A stretch of DNA of 64,000 nt from Xylanimonas cellulosilytica (GCA_001072465.1 JVKM01000042.1:39319-103318), one strand, 5' to 3'. Counted from the first letter of the stretch, positions 15,601-25,817 are shown. Translations and numbers: made by a program. The notes: a model not told the origin generated them from the sequence alone.

Positions 15601-16344
15601 GGTGGCGGTGACTCGCGCTTCCTGTACTGGGTGACGATCGAGAACCCGGCTCCGACTCCGGACCCGCAGCCGACTCCCGATCCGCAGCCCACTCCGGACC
15701 CGCAGCCCACCGTCGATCCGACCCCGGCTCCGGAGCCCACCGTGGACCCGACCCCGGCTCCGACCCCGGATCCCGTGCCCCAGCCTCGCACGGGCCAGTG
15801 GAAGTCCGGCTACTTCGGCTGGTGGTACAGCTACTCTGACGGCACCTACGCGGCCAATGAGACCCTCGTCATCGACGGGCAGACCTACCGCTTCGACGCG
15901 AGTGGCTACCTGAAGATGGGCTGGGTCTACGACGGTGGACACTGGTACTACCACGGCTCCAGCGGTGCCCAGCAGTACGGCTGGATCATGGACCGCGGCT
16001 CCTGGTACTACCTCGCACCCGCGACCGGCCAGATGGCGACCGGCTGGACACAGATCGACGGGACCTGGTTCTACCTGTCCTCCTCCGGCGTTATGCGCAC
16101 CGGTTGGGTCAAGGACGGCGGCGCCTGGTACTACCTGTCGCCCTCCGGCTCCATGGTCACCGGCTGGCAGCTCCTCGGCGGCACCTGGTACCACCTGGGC
16201 GCCAATGGCGCGATGACCACCGGCTGGTACCAGGAAGGACCCGTCTGGTTCTACCTGCGCTCTAACGGCTCCATGGCCACCGGTTGGGAACTCATCGGCT
16301 GGTCCTGGTACCACTTCGCGCCCTCGGGCGCGTGGATCGGCTAA
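12628..16344 (+). CDS. Secreted multidomain putative glycosidase with wall-binding repeats
   Basis: A 1238-residue exported protein. In order: signal peptide (AAAIAATE near 28); a discoidin/F5-8-like region (about 45-210); a cadherin-like beta-sandwich (about 252-350); a second F5-8-type region (about 355-508) with CBM32-like features; a large domain (about 515-930) that looks like a TIM-barrel hydrolase, with candidate acids in QYGDEGGF (Glu about 642) and LLSWDKYYWG; a beta-domain; a Pro-rich PTPDPQ linker (about 1007-1052); and 7-8 W-rich repeats of the type GW-x-GxWYYL-xxxG-MxTGW (about 1058-1238), as in choline/glucan-binding proteins. I do not recognise the catalytic family. RBS GAAGGAG precedes the ATG. 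Substrate inferred: a host glycan. Confidence 0.8.
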   Translation: MGTRPIIGALGAPILAATMLGLAPAAAIAATETPYHPTVLWATSEEKVGESAPNGTIAALVDDDTTRTDATKTFWTTKWKGGLDEYPHALAVENPTPGTKVCGLGLTPRPTYDSTLGNDQFPGEYRVFAFDEDPGNPAAEASFADWKTNVAAGKWEGGTEVTHGSDLQFGNKEQYVTFPATTKRVFALTGLRSLAPGKKDMALSDIKLLPCDADGNAITSYGNEDTGGNHEAARPVVPHPDAPEQGSGASDLVVDFVIDQLPYGEPGKPVDFAPGTHTYTATGYYHAKTVSARIRAVDGATVTINGATPDADGRVANLDLTTGLNVITATVTKDGKEATYVVNITKVDTDFRGNVMVPVTATANGGTEADNAALTDLDPTTTWTSDPLVRANEWSSSVTGIELHLGEARYVHRVNGWGTPTLPAGVQGWHGGNSVAIAVQEADGGEWKTIVTHGSLTRDARGLWYWDFNSYHLAKNIRIWMNDETEPQTPQNIATAVTFNDVEVWGLPAGKTPVAPAVDNSMYERYSGFNPGEGKWGVNRAQALALQYGVMMPAWVPSEGYGRGGFDANERDLTGGAFPMFYDLPMFNTAMMESLGKGAPWALAKAPTGKNSMCNAGEPRDFMNEYMKPYASTLVDIQYGDEGGFNRVESECFKNWFSWSKENIPGAVVHANSWDDPSWYRDTNLSYYVENAKPDLLSWDKYYWGANGGPAPSRVVMDLLNTNTWKKQREYGLKGLTGDGSSPILYGQYLDYNWDANVSASEKSIVPSLGLATGQKWFGLFRMEYNGYDRSSIIDHDGAPTRSFYEFSNIFGNVSYIGNYTKAMNSTFVAYKPGQYAARGETPSLSGYKYGDFASGDEAKAANEAVGLVDMSVTNVGSVNDGMPGDVVVGYFEQLKGLETAKSAEIFGDSTTAPKGFMVVNALTGQTRYPSYLLDPRTDNGSLAETAQDITLTVKKPSANAHLMLVNPADKTTQEVELGEGETSQVVLHAVGGGDSRFLYWVTIENPAPTPDPQPTPDPQPTPDPQPTVDPTPAPEPTVDPTPAPTPDPVPQPRTGQWKSGYFGWWYSYSDGTYAANETLVIDGQTYRFDASGYLKMGWVYDGGHWYYHGSSGAQQYGWIMDRGSWYYLAPATGQMATGWTQIDGTWFYLSSSGVMRTGWVKDGGAWYYLSPSGSMVTGWQLLGGTWYHLGANGAMTTGWYQEGPVWFYLRSNGSMATGWELIGWSWYHFAPSGAWIG

Positions 16345-16362
16345 CCGTTAGCTCCACATGAG

Positions 16363-16399
16363 ACGAGGCCGTGGCCGGGTTTTCCGGCTGCGGCCTCGT
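16363..16399. terminator. Bidirectional terminator with inverted ACGAGGCC words
   Basis: ACGAGGCCG (16363-16371) pairs with CGGCCTCGT (16391-16399), with an inner GCCGG/CCGGC stem and a TTTT loop. It lies between the convergent glycosidase and coaA genes. The arms are copies of the over-represented GGCCTCGT word. Confidence 0.8.
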
Positions 16400-16425
16400 T
16401 CGCGTGCGCTACGAGCGGGGCGGGG

Positions 16426-17448
16426 TCAGTCCTTGCGGATCGACAGCGATTCGACGCGGTGGTCGGCGCCCTTCGTGAAGATGAGGGTCGCGCGCTCGCG
16501 GGTGGGGCGGATGTTTTCGCGCAGGTTCGGCAGGTTGATCGCGTTCCACACGACGTGCGCGGTTGAGACGGCCTCGTCGTCCGTGAGGGAGGCGTAGGTC
16601 TTGAAGTAGGAGTCCTCGCGGGAGAACGCGGTCGCGCGCAGCTTGAGGAAGCGGTCGACGTACCACTGTTCGATGAACTTCTCGTCGGCGTCGACGTAGA
16701 TCGAGAAGTCGAAGTAGTCCGAGACGGCCACCGAGATAGATCCGGGCGCCGAGCGCGGCGGCTGGAGCACGTTGAGGCCCTCGACGATGAGGATGTCGGG
16801 ACGATCCACGTCGATGTAGGTGTCGGGCACGATGTCGTAGGTGACATGCGAGTACACGGGGGCCTTCGCGTGGGGGTTACCGGCCTTCACCGAGGCCAGG
16901 AACGAGATGAGGGCCGAGCGGTCGTAGGACTCCGGGAATCCCTTGCGGGCGATGAGGGAGCGTTCGTGCAGGATCCAGTTCGGGTAGAGGAAGCCGTCGG
17001 TCGTCACCAGATCCACGCGCGGGGTGGAATCCCAGCGGGAGAGCAGCAGCTGGAGGAGGCGCGCGACCGTCGACTTACCGACGGCGACCGAGCCGGCGAT
17101 GCCGATCACGAAGGGGGTCGAGTGGCCTTCGGGTTCTCCGAGGAAGGCGTGCCGTTCGGCGGCGGTGCGGCGGCGTCCGTCGATGTAGAGCTGCAGCAGC
17201 GCGCTCAGAGGGCGGTAAATCGCGTCGACCTCGGTCATGTCGATGGGGTCGCCCAGAGAGGCGATGCGGTCGATGTCCTCCTGCGTGAGCGGCAGGGGAG
17301 TGCGATCGGCGAGGCGGTCCCACTCGGAGCGGTCGAAGCGCGCGTAGGGGTTGGGGGCGTTGCGCTCGTCGGCCGGTTTTTGCTCGTCAGATGAGACGGC
17401 CGACGAGGCCGGGGATGGGATGGGCGAGGGGCTCTCGGTGATGCTCAC
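16426..17448 (-). CDS. coaA: Pantothenate kinase type I, CoaA
   Basis: Phosphorylates pantothenate, the first committed step to coenzyme A. The 340-residue protein carries the P-loop [12 protein letters not shown] (about 116-127), [12 protein letters not shown], and the substrate region [10 protein letters not shown] and IVEGLNVLQ typical of type I enzymes. The first ~35 residues are Ser/Pro-rich and look disordered, an extension on the usual ~310 residues. The GTG at 17448 is chosen because CACAAT lies exactly six bases upstream, the leaderless pattern seen elsewhere; a longer frame reaches 17547 without a ribosome site. It is divergent from glmS. Confidence 0.93.
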   Translation of the reverse strand: MSITESPSPIPSPASSAVSSDEQKPADERNAPNPYARFDRSEWDRLADRTPLPLTQEDIDRIASLGDPIDMTEVDAIYRPLSALLQLYIDGRRRTAAERHAFLGEPEGHSTPFVIGIAGSVAVGKSTVARLLQLLLSRWDSTPRVDLVTTDGFLYPNWILHERSLIARKGFPESYDRSALISFLASVKAGNPHAKAPVYSHVTYDIVPDTYIDVDRPDILIVEGLNVLQPPRSAPGSISVAVSDYFDFSIYVDADEKFIEQWYVDRFLKLRATAFSREDSYFKTYASLTDDEAVSTAHVVWNAINLPNLRENIRPTRERATLIFTKGADHRVESLSIRKD

Positions 17449-17454
17449 GCACCC

Positions 17455-17460
17455 ATTGTG
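17455..17460 (-). promoter_or_regulatory. -10 element for leaderless coaA mRNA
   Basis: On the minus strand CACAAT-GGGTGC-GTG places the hexamer at -12 to -7 relative to the start at 17448. No Shine-Dalgarno is present. Confidence 0.45.
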
Positions 17461-17555
17461 CCCCACATGTTTGTGCTCGTGCGCACTTAGTTCACCACGT
17501 GAAGCGACACACGTTACTGACCAGCAGGGGGGTTTGGTGTGTTGCAATGGGTGCT

Positions 17556-19469
<1,914 letters not shown>

Positions 19470-19503
19470 TCCACCGGCGCGGGGCTGGTGCCTCGTGAAC
19501 GCT

Positions 19504-19539
19504 CACGGGCCTCGTTCCTCATCTGGGACGAGGCCCGTG
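19504..19539 (+). terminator. glmS terminator with inverted ACGAGGCC words
   Basis: CACGGGCCTCGT (19504-19515) pairs perfectly with ACGAGGCCCGTG (19528-19539) across a 12-base loop. Both arms contain GGCCTCGT/ACGAGGCC. Confidence 0.8.
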
Positions 19540-19786
19540 CCGCGTTTGTGACACCCCGTCAGATAGGGATGCGCCCAGGTGTGCTTCGTCATTGAATGGC
19601 CCGTCAAGCGTGAAGGCATTCACGAAAACGCTGTGAAACACTAGCCAAAACGGCGATCGAGCGTGCGAGGGTGGGGGAGGGGGTGACTAGCGTGGAAAGG
19701 GTGGCGCCGCGTGCGCCGCACCCAACAATGCAAGTCAGCCCCGGCCTCGTGAAACGACGGCCGCGACCACCCCAGGAGGTGTGCAC
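19540..19786. other. Spacer between glmS and the sugar transporter
   Basis: No gene is seen. It holds the inverted repeat CGTGAAGGCATTCACG (19609-19624), a possible operator, a G-rich run at 19668-19685, one copy of CCCCGGCCTCGT (19739-19750) and the ribosome site of the next gene. No riboswitch fold was recognised. Confidence 0.5.
19609..19624. promoter_or_regulatory. Palindromic operator candidate
   Basis: CGTGAA-GGCA-TTCACG is a perfect 6-bp-arm inverted repeat about 165 bases before the transporter start. Only one copy was noticed. Confidence 0.3.
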
Positions 19787-20686
19787 ATGACCCTGTCCAT
19801 GATCCTTATCGGAATCCTGCCCTCTGTCTTCTTCGGCGTCGCCACGACGCTGATGGGAAAGACCGGCGGATCAGACCGCCAGCGAGTCATGGGCGCCGTC
19901 CTCGGCGGCCTGCTCATGGCCGCCGTCGCCACCCCCTTCCTGCACCCCGCGTGGACGCCGCTGAACCTGGGCGTGTCTTTCCTGACCGGCCTGCTCCTGG
20001 GCGTCGGCGTGTGCGATCAGCTGCGCTCCTACTCGGTCCTGGGCATGAGCCGCACGATGCCCCTGTCCACCGGCGGCCAGCTGGTCCTCATGTCCCTGGC
20101 GGGCATCGCCATCTTCGGCGAGTGGCTGCACGGTGGCGCGCTGCCCTACGGCCTCGCCGCCATCGCCGTCCTCATCGTCGGCATCTGGTTCCTGTCGCGC
20201 TCCGAGTCCGGCTCCGACGCTGCTTCCCTCGACTGGAAGCGCGGCGCCTTCCTGCTGACGACCTCGACTCTGGGCCTCGTGGCGTTCCCCCTCATCATTA
20301 AGTGGTTTGATATCCAGCCCGCAGAGTTCCTCCTGCCCCAGGCGATCGGCTACACCGTGTACTGCGCGATCTTCTTCGCGATCCAGGGCCGCGGCGGTGT
20401 GGCCCCCGAGGACTCGCTGCGTCACCGCCGTATGTTCCCCTCGATTGTCAACGGCGTCCTGTGGGGCACCGCGATCCTGCTGCTCCAGCTCAACTCCAAC
20501 AAGCTGGGCGCGGGCACGGGCTTTACCCTCTCCCAGCTGGGAATCCTCATCTCCACGCCGCTGGGCATCCTGTGGCTTCACGAGACGCGCTCGCGCAAGG
20601 AGCTGCGCTGGACCATCATCGGCGTCGCCCTCGTCATCGTGGGCGCGGTCCTCGCAGGCGTCGCCAAGACCCTCGACGTCGCCTGA
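19787..20686 (+). CDS. GRP-family sugar uptake permease
   Basis: A 299-residue integral membrane protein with about ten spans, resembling the glucose/ribose porter (GRP) branch of the drug/metabolite transporter superfamily (GlcU/RbsU type). Characteristic stretches are ILPSVFFGVATTLMGKTGG at the N-terminus and SVLGMSRTMPLSTGGQLV in the fourth span. The ATG at 19787 is seven bases from AGGAGG; the in-frame GTG at 19781 is too close to it. Proton-coupled glucose or ribose uptake is likely from the family. It stands alone, with no metabolic partner beside it. Confidence 0.85.
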   Translation: MTLSMILIGILPSVFFGVATTLMGKTGGSDRQRVMGAVLGGLLMAAVATPFLHPAWTPLNLGVSFLTGLLLGVGVCDQLRSYSVLGMSRTMPLSTGGQLVLMSLAGIAIFGEWLHGGALPYGLAAIAVLIVGIWFLSRSESGSDAASLDWKRGAFLLTTSTLGLVAFPLIIKWFDIQPAEFLLPQAIGYTVYCAIFFAIQGRGGVAPEDSLRHRRMFPSIVNGVLWGTAILLLQLNSNKLGAGTGFTLSQLGILISTPLGILWLHETRSRKELRWTIIGVALVIVGAVLAGVAKTLDVA

Positions 20687-20755
20687 TCGGCGCGACGGCG
20701 TCATCGTCGCCCAAGCGGCCACCCCAGGCGTGTGCGGTGTGAAACAATATGGCGC

Positions 20756-22537
20756 ATGTTCACGATTGATGGAGCTGCTCTGTCCTTTGCCGACGCGCGG
20801 GAACTGGAGAAAAAGTGCGTTGACCAGGCGGTTTCCGAGGGTGATCCGGACCGCTACATGCTCGACGTCGCGGGCGAGGTCGCGGCCGCGGTCGTGCGCT
20901 GCGCGGACCTACCCGTGAGCTGGAACGGCGAGGACACCGATCCCAACGCGGATGCTGAGGAAAGCGGCGACGATGAAGGGGGCGACTGGATCGCCAGCCG
21001 TGTCACCGCCTTCGTTGGAGGCGGAGACAACGGTGGGGACGCCCTCTACGCCTGCGCGATCCTCGCGCGCGGAGGAATCGGAGCGACCGCCTACCTCCTG
21101 AAGAAGCGCTGCCACGGCCGCGCCCTCTCCGCCGCCCAGGAAGCGGGCGTGCGCATCATCGACCTTGGCGGCCAGTCGCTGCACTCCATCGAAAACACGC
21201 CCGCGTGGTCCGAGGTCTTTCTCGCGCACGCCTGGATCGACGGCATCGTGGGAACCGGTGCCCACGGCCCGCTCACGGGCACGCTCGCGGAATCAGTGGA
21301 GCTCCTCAATGGGCTCTCCACCATCAAGCCGCGCCCCATCATCACGATCGACGTCCCTTCGGGCCTGACCGACGACGACGGCGCGATCACGGGCCCGATC
21401 CTGCGCGCCACCCACACGCTCGCCGTCGGAACCTACAAGCGCGCGCAGGTCCTGCCCCCCGCCGTCGAGTTCACCGGCGACATCAGCCTCGTGACGATGG
21501 ACTGGGACAGCAATGGGGTGGGCCGCGCCCAGGGCGATGACGGCGCGATCGGCGCGGATGACCTCTACGTCATCGACGAGGCCTTCTCCGCCCACGAGGT
21601 CGTCCCCGTCCCCGCTTTCTCGGACGACAAGTACGCGCGCGGCGTCGTCGGCCTCGTCGCCGGATCCGACACCTACCCGGGAGCTGGACTCCTCGCGACG
21701 CGCGGCGCACTGGCCGCGGGCGTGGGCATGGTGCGCCTGAACTCCACCAGGCGCGTCCAGGACCTCGTGCTCGCCGACCAGCCCGGCGTCGTTACCGTTG
21801 GTGGCCGCATCCAGTCCGCCCTCATCGGCCCCGGCCTCGACGAGGATCGACGCGAGGACGCGCTCGAGCTCGCGCAATTCTGCGGGCAATCGGGCATGCC
21901 CCTCGTCATTGACGCGTGGGCGCTCGATCTCGTCCCCGAGCTGCTTGGCTCGCTGAAACCCGACGCCACCGTCCTCACCCCGCACTACGGCGAGGCCGCG
22001 CGCCTTCTGGGGCGCCTCGGCACTCCGGTGACGCGGGCCGAGGTTGCTGCCTCTCCTCTGCGCTATGCCCGCACGCTCCACGAGGCGACCGGCTGCCACG
22101 TGATCCTCAAAGGGCCCGTCACGATCGTGTACTCCTTCGAATACGTGGACACGGAGGTGCAGGAGGCCTTCCAGCGCGCCCTCAACGCTGCGGAGGCGTG
22201 GCCCGACGTGGACGCGCTGCCGCAGGGCCGTATCGTGCGCTCCTACACCCCGACTGTCGGCCAGGTGACGACCTCCTGGGCGGGCGTCGCCGGCAACGGG
22301 GATGTGCTCGCCGGATTCCTCGCCGGCGTCCTCGCGCGCCCGGTAGAGGCTGGAGACGCCGTGGCGGGCCCCGATGGGCAGCCCCAGCGCGTCACCCCGG
22401 GACGCCTGGCGGCGGCGGTGAGCGTCCACGGGCGAGCAGCTCGGGTGGCCGCCGACGCTTTCCGCGGATTTGCGCCCATTCAGGCCTCGGACATTGCGGC
22501 TGCGATCGGTAAGGTCCTGTCGCAGCCCACGGCGTGA
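20756..22537 (+). CDS. nnrD: Bifunctional NAD(P)HX epimerase / ADP-dependent dehydratase
   Basis: Repairs hydrated NADH and NADPH. The N-terminal half (about 1-245) is a YjeF-N epimerase with the GGGDNGGDALY nucleotide loop; the C-terminal half (about 265-590) is a ribokinase-like dehydratase with GPGLDEDR, LVIDAWALD and GNGDVLAGFLAGVLA. The last motif has Asn where GTGD is usual, and WAL replaces the common DAL, so activity of this half may differ. It has 593 residues. The ATG at 20756 lacks a ribosome site; AACAAT seven bases upstream allows a leaderless transcript. It precedes alr, as in many actinobacteria. Confidence 0.92.
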   Translation: MFTIDGAALSFADARELEKKCVDQAVSEGDPDRYMLDVAGEVAAAVVRCADLPVSWNGEDTDPNADAEESGDDEGGDWIASRVTAFVGGGDNGGDALYACAILARGGIGATAYLLKKRCHGRALSAAQEAGVRIIDLGGQSLHSIENTPAWSEVFLAHAWIDGIVGTGAHGPLTGTLAESVELLNGLSTIKPRPIITIDVPSGLTDDDGAITGPILRATHTLAVGTYKRAQVLPPAVEFTGDISLVTMDWDSNGVGRAQGDDGAIGADDLYVIDEAFSAHEVVPVPAFSDDKYARGVVGLVAGSDTYPGAGLLATRGALAAGVGMVRLNSTRRVQDLVLADQPGVVTVGGRIQSALIGPGLDEDRREDALELAQFCGQSGMPLVIDAWALDLVPELLGSLKPDATVLTPHYGEAARLLGRLGTPVTRAEVAASPLRYARTLHEATGCHVILKGPVTIVYSFEYVDTEVQEAFQRALNAAEAWPDVDALPQGRIVRSYTPTVGQVTTSWAGVAGNGDVLAGFLAGVLARPVEAGDAVAGPDGQPQRVTPGRLAAAVSVHGRAARVAADAFRGFAPIQASDIAAAIGKVLSQPTA

Positions 22538-22597
22538 TGGCCTGGTCGCTATGCCCGCGCAGACGACGAACGTGGGGGCGGGCGGCGCGCGCCGTGA

Positions 22598-22603
22598 GAT
22601 ACT
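22598..22603 (+). promoter_or_regulatory. -10 element for leaderless alr mRNA
   Basis: GATACT-AGAGGC-GTG places the hexamer exactly six bases before the GTG at 22610. Confidence 0.5.
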
Positions 22604-22609
22604 AGAGGC

Positions 22610-23878
22610 GTGATTTCCACAGACGAACGAGTCGATGGACGGGACTACCCGTCATCCGCGGCCGTCGACCTGGCCGCGATCCGTCACAACCTGGGCGTTC
22701 TGCGCGCAGCCGCCCCAGGCGCGCTCCAGCTCGCGACCGTCAAGGCGAACGCCTACGGGCACGGACTTATCCCGGTGGCCCGCGCCGCCCTGGACGGTGG
22801 TGCCGACTGGCTGGGCGTCGCTCAGCTGGCCGAGGCTTTTGCGCTGCGCCGAGGCCTCGACGAGGCCGGGGTCGCCCGAGCCGAGGCCCCTATCCTTGCG
22901 TGGATCTCTACCTCCTCCTCCGACTTCGCGGCCGCGATCGAGGCCGACATCGACCTGTCCGTCTCGTGGACCTGGGTCCTCGCCGACATCTGCGCCGCCG
23001 CCCGGCAGGTCGGCCGCCCCGCGCGCGTCCACGTCAAGATCGACACCGGCATGTCCCGCGCGGGTTCCACGCTCGCCGACCTGCCCGCCCTGGCTTCGGC
23101 CCTGCGCATGGCCGCCGACGACGGCCTCGTCGATGTCGTGGGCGCTTGGAGCCACATGTCCCGCGCCGACGACCCCAGCGAGGCGGGAAACGCCTCGACC
23201 GCGAGCCACGTGCGTATTTTCGAGGAGGGCCTGGCGATCCTCGCCGACGCGGGCGTCACGCCGCGCATCCGCCACCTGTCCGCCACGTCGGGCATCCTGT
23301 GGCACCCCGAGGCTCACTACGACATGGTGCGCGCCGGCATCGGCCTGTACGGGCTGAGCCCCGACCCCGCGGTGGCCACCTCCGAGGAGCTCGGCCTCAT
23401 CCCCGCCCTCGAGCTGCGCGCGCCCCTCACCTCCGTCAAGGTCATCGAAGAGGGGACCCCGGCCTCGTACGGGGGAACCTGGGTCGCGCCCACGCGCCGC
23501 TGGATCGGCCTCGTCCCCCTCGGCTACGGCGACGGCATCCTGCGCGCCGCCTCCAACCGGGCGCGCGTCGTCGTCCACACCGCCTCCGGCCCCTTTAACG
23601 CGCCCCTCATCGGACGCGTGTGCATGGACCAGTTCATGGTCGACCTCGGGCCAGCCGAGGGAAGCCCCGGAACGCCGACGGCGCGCAGCGGACAGGCCCC
23701 CGCCATCCCCGGCGACATCGCCACCCTCTTCGGCTCCGGCGTGCGCGGCGAGGCCTTGGCCGACGACTGGGCGCAGGCAGCCGGTACCATCAACTACGAA
23801 ATCGTCACCCACCTGGGCGCACACATCCCCCGCATCTACAGGGATGGCGCCGCCGCGACCTTCGGGAGCAACTCATGA
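22610..23878 (+). CDS. alr: Alanine racemase
   Basis: PLP-dependent conversion of L- to D-alanine for peptidoglycan. The 422-residue protein shows the PLP lysine in VKANAYGHG (Lys about 45), the substrate region HVKIDTGMSRAG, RAGIGLYGLSP, the second catalytic Tyr in TPASYGGTW (about 287) and RVCMDQFMVDLG. The length exceeds the usual ~370-380, partly from an N-terminal lead and an insertion near PGTPTARSGQ. The GTG start fits a leaderless promoter. Its last four bases overlap tsaE (ATGA), so the two are translationally coupled. Confidence 0.95.
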   Translation: MISTDERVDGRDYPSSAAVDLAAIRHNLGVLRAAAPGALQLATVKANAYGHGLIPVARAALDGGADWLGVAQLAEAFALRRGLDEAGVARAEAPILAWISTSSSDFAAAIEADIDLSVSWTWVLADICAAARQVGRPARVHVKIDTGMSRAGSTLADLPALASALRMAADDGLVDVVGAWSHMSRADDPSEAGNASTASHVRIFEEGLAILADAGVTPRIRHLSATSGILWHPEAHYDMVRAGIGLYGLSPDPAVATSEELGLIPALELRAPLTSVKVIEEGTPASYGGTWVAPTRRWIGLVPLGYGDGILRAASNRARVVVHTASGPFNAPLIGRVCMDQFMVDLGPAEGSPGTPTARSGQAPAIPGDIATLFGSGVRGEALADDWAQAAGTINYEIVTHLGAHIPRIYRDGAAATFGSNS

Positions 23879-24447
23879 CCCAGCCCATCGCCTCCTACGA
23901 GGTGTCGACGCGCGACGCCGACCAGACGCGCGCGTTCGGCGAAGACCTTGGTCGCATCCTCGCGGCCGGAGACCTCCTCATGCTCTCCGGGGGCCTCGGC
24001 GCGGGCAAGACCACCCTCACCCAGGGCATCGGCGTCGGCATGGGCGTGCGCGGACGCGTCGCATCCCCGACGTTCATCGTCGCCCGCGTGCACCCCTCTC
24101 TGAGCGGCGGCCCCGACCTCATCCACGCGGACGCCTACCGCATCACCGACCTGAACGACCTCGAGACCCTCGACCTCGACTCCTCCCTCGACGAGGCCGT
24201 CACCGTCGTCGAATGGGGCGAAGGTAAGACCGAGGCCATGAGCGATGAACGCCTCTCCATCGAGGTGCGCCGGGCATCGGGCGGCGAGGCCGCCCACGAC
24301 GGGGACGTCATCGACCTGGAGAACATGGACGACGGCACACGCGTCATCGTCCTGCACGCCCACGGGCACCGCTGGGACGGCGTCCTCGATGGCGTCGTCG
24401 CCGCCCACGGCGGAACCCGCATCGACGAGGCTGACACCGACGAGTAG
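23875..24447 (+). CDS. tsaE: tRNA t6A biosynthesis ATPase TsaE
   Basis: ATPase partner of TsaB-TsaD in making N6-threonylcarbamoyladenosine in ANN-decoding tRNAs. The 190-residue protein has the P-loop GGLGAGKTT (about 39-47), SPTFIVARVH, HADAYRI and VVEWGE, all family hallmarks. The C-terminal ~40 residues are an acidic extension beyond the usual ~150. RBS GGGAG precedes the ATG, which overlaps the alr stop. Confidence 0.95.
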   Translation: MTQPIASYEVSTRDADQTRAFGEDLGRILAAGDLLMLSGGLGAGKTTLTQGIGVGMGVRGRVASPTFIVARVHPSLSGGPDLIHADAYRITDLNDLETLDLDSSLDEAVTVVEWGEGKTEAMSDERLSIEVRRASGGEAAHDGDVIDLENMDDGTRVIVLHAHGHRWDGVLDGVVAAHGGTRIDEADTDE

Positions 24448-24450
24448 GAT
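24445..24450 (+). promoter_or_regulatory. -10 element for leaderless tsaB mRNA
   Basis: TAGGAT-CACACC-GTG has six bases between hexamer and the GTG at 24457. It overlaps the tsaE stop codon, so tsaB may have its own promoter inside the cluster. Confidence 0.5.
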
Positions 24451-24456
24451 CACACC

Positions 24457-25152
24457 GTGCGAGAGATAGCCCTAGACACCCAAGCAGCCACCGCCGTCGC
24501 CATCATCGACGACGGCCGCGTTCTCGGCCGCGCCCAGAACGACTCTGGACGTCACCACGCCGAATCCATCACCCCGCTTGTGCGCGAGGCGCTCGCGGTA
24601 GCAGGCCTGCCCGCGCAGCTCGCGGACGCCGGCATTGATCGAGTCCTCGTGGGCACCGGACCCGCCCCCTTCACCGGACTGCGCGCCGGCCTCGTCTCCG
24701 CCCGCGTCCTCGCCTCGGTCGCCGGCGTGCCCGCCTACGGTGTGTCCGCCCTCGACGTCATCGCCCGCCAGGGCCTCGACCTCCTGCCTCCCGACACCCG
24801 CGTCTACGCGATCGCCGACGCGCGCCGCCGCGAACTCTACTGGGGCTCATACGTGGCCGCCGGGCCCGACGACGTCACCCTCGAGGGGCGCCTCGAGGTG
24901 GGGGACGTTTCTACACTGCTGGGCGCCATGCGGACCGCCCCCGGCCTCGTCGTCGCGGGAGCGCCGATCCCCGCGCACAGCGCCGACGCGCTCGCGCACG
25001 TGGACCTCGGACCCCAGGTGAGCCTCGATCCCGCCGTCATGAGCCGCATCGTCGCCACGCGCCTGTCGCGCGGCGAAGACGATCGTCTGCGCACCGACCC
25101 CCTGTACCTGCGCCGCCCCGACATTCAGGGCCAGCCCACCGCGCGCCTGTGA
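24457..25152 (+). CDS. tsaB: tRNA t6A biosynthesis protein TsaB
   Basis: A 231-residue ASKHA-fold partner of TsaD. The N-terminus REIALDTQAATAVAIID and the signature GTGPAPFTGLRAGLVSARVLA are characteristic. It is non-catalytic but needed to assemble the complex with TsaD (29803) and TsaE. Its stop overlaps the GTG of rimI. Confidence 0.93.
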   Translation: MREIALDTQAATAVAIIDDGRVLGRAQNDSGRHHAESITPLVREALAVAGLPAQLADAGIDRVLVGTGPAPFTGLRAGLVSARVLASVAGVPAYGVSALDVIARQGLDLLPPDTRVYAIADARRRELYWGSYVAAGPDDVTLEGRLEVGDVSTLLGAMRTAPGLVVAGAPIPAHSADALAHVDLGPQVSLDPAVMSRIVATRLSRGEDDRLRTDPLYLRRPDIQGQPTARL

Positions 25153-25598
25153 ACGCCACGCTGCGCGTCGCGGGCCCGGGCGACCTCGAACTCTTCGCCG
25201 CCCTCGAGGCCGAGGTGTTCGCCGAGGACCCCTGGACCCCCTACATGATCACCGAGGAACTTTCCTCCCCGGCCTCGCGCTATTGGATCGCCACGGATGA
25301 GTCTGGCGACGTCGTCGGATACGGAGGAGTCAAGGTCGGTGGAGACCAGGCCGACGTCATGACCATCGGCGTGCGCGCTCACGCGCGGGGCCGAGGCCTC
25401 GGCGCGGCCATCCTGGACGCCCTCCTGGAGTGGTCACGTGAGGCCGGCGCGCGCGAGATCTTCCTCGACGTGCGCCCCTCCAACGAGGGGGCCATCGGCC
25501 TGTACGAGTCCCGAGGCTTCGTTGAAATCGGGCGTCGTCCGCGCTACTTCCGTAACCCCGTCGAAGAGGCCGTCGAGATGAGGGCGCCCCTGATCTGA
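25149..25598 (+). CDS. rimI: Ribosomal protein alanine N-acetyltransferase RimI-type
   Basis: A 149-residue GNAT acetyltransferase. The acetyl-CoA loop is RAHARGRGLGAAILDALL, followed by EIFLDVRPSNEGAIGLYESRGFVEIGRRPRYF, the typical RimI C-terminus. It overlaps tsaB by four bases (GTGA). Family members acetylate the N-terminus of ribosomal protein S18; the substrate here is assumed. Confidence 0.93.
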   Translation: MNATLRVAGPGDLELFAALEAEVFAEDPWTPYMITEELSSPASRYWIATDESGDVVGYGGVKVGGDQADVMTIGVRAHARGRGLGAAILDALLEWSREAGAREIFLDVRPSNEGAIGLYESRGFVEIGRRPRYFRNPVEEAVEMRAPLI

Positions 25599-25817
25599 GG
25601 CGATGCGACGACCGCCACTAAATAGGTATGGTCGGTGTATCAAAATTCGTGTCTTTTTACCCCCGTTTGCGGGGTCGATGGTCCTAGGTGTTTTCCTTGC
25701 GATAGCGGCTCAAGCTGCCCGAGATAACCGCGGAAAATGGCCGAAAATGACACCGTGTCGAGATCCTTCGCGGGCGGCCTCGTGCCATGGTCCTACGAAG
25801 CGGACGAAAAGCGTCGA

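Noticed and set aside
12577..16314. A 1245-codon open frame on the minus strand opposite the glycosidase gene
   Set aside because: It mirrors the codon structure of the real gene, is rich in Gly/Val/Arg/His repeats, and has no ribosome site or family motif. Long antisense frames are common in high-GC genes.
17499..17555. Upstream starts for glmS
   Set aside because: The catalytic cysteine must be the first residue after Met removal, which fixes the start at 17556.
17449..17555. glmS ribozyme or other riboswitch before glmS
   Set aside because: The spacer to the divergent coaA is only about 100 bases and no conserved ribozyme core was recognised.
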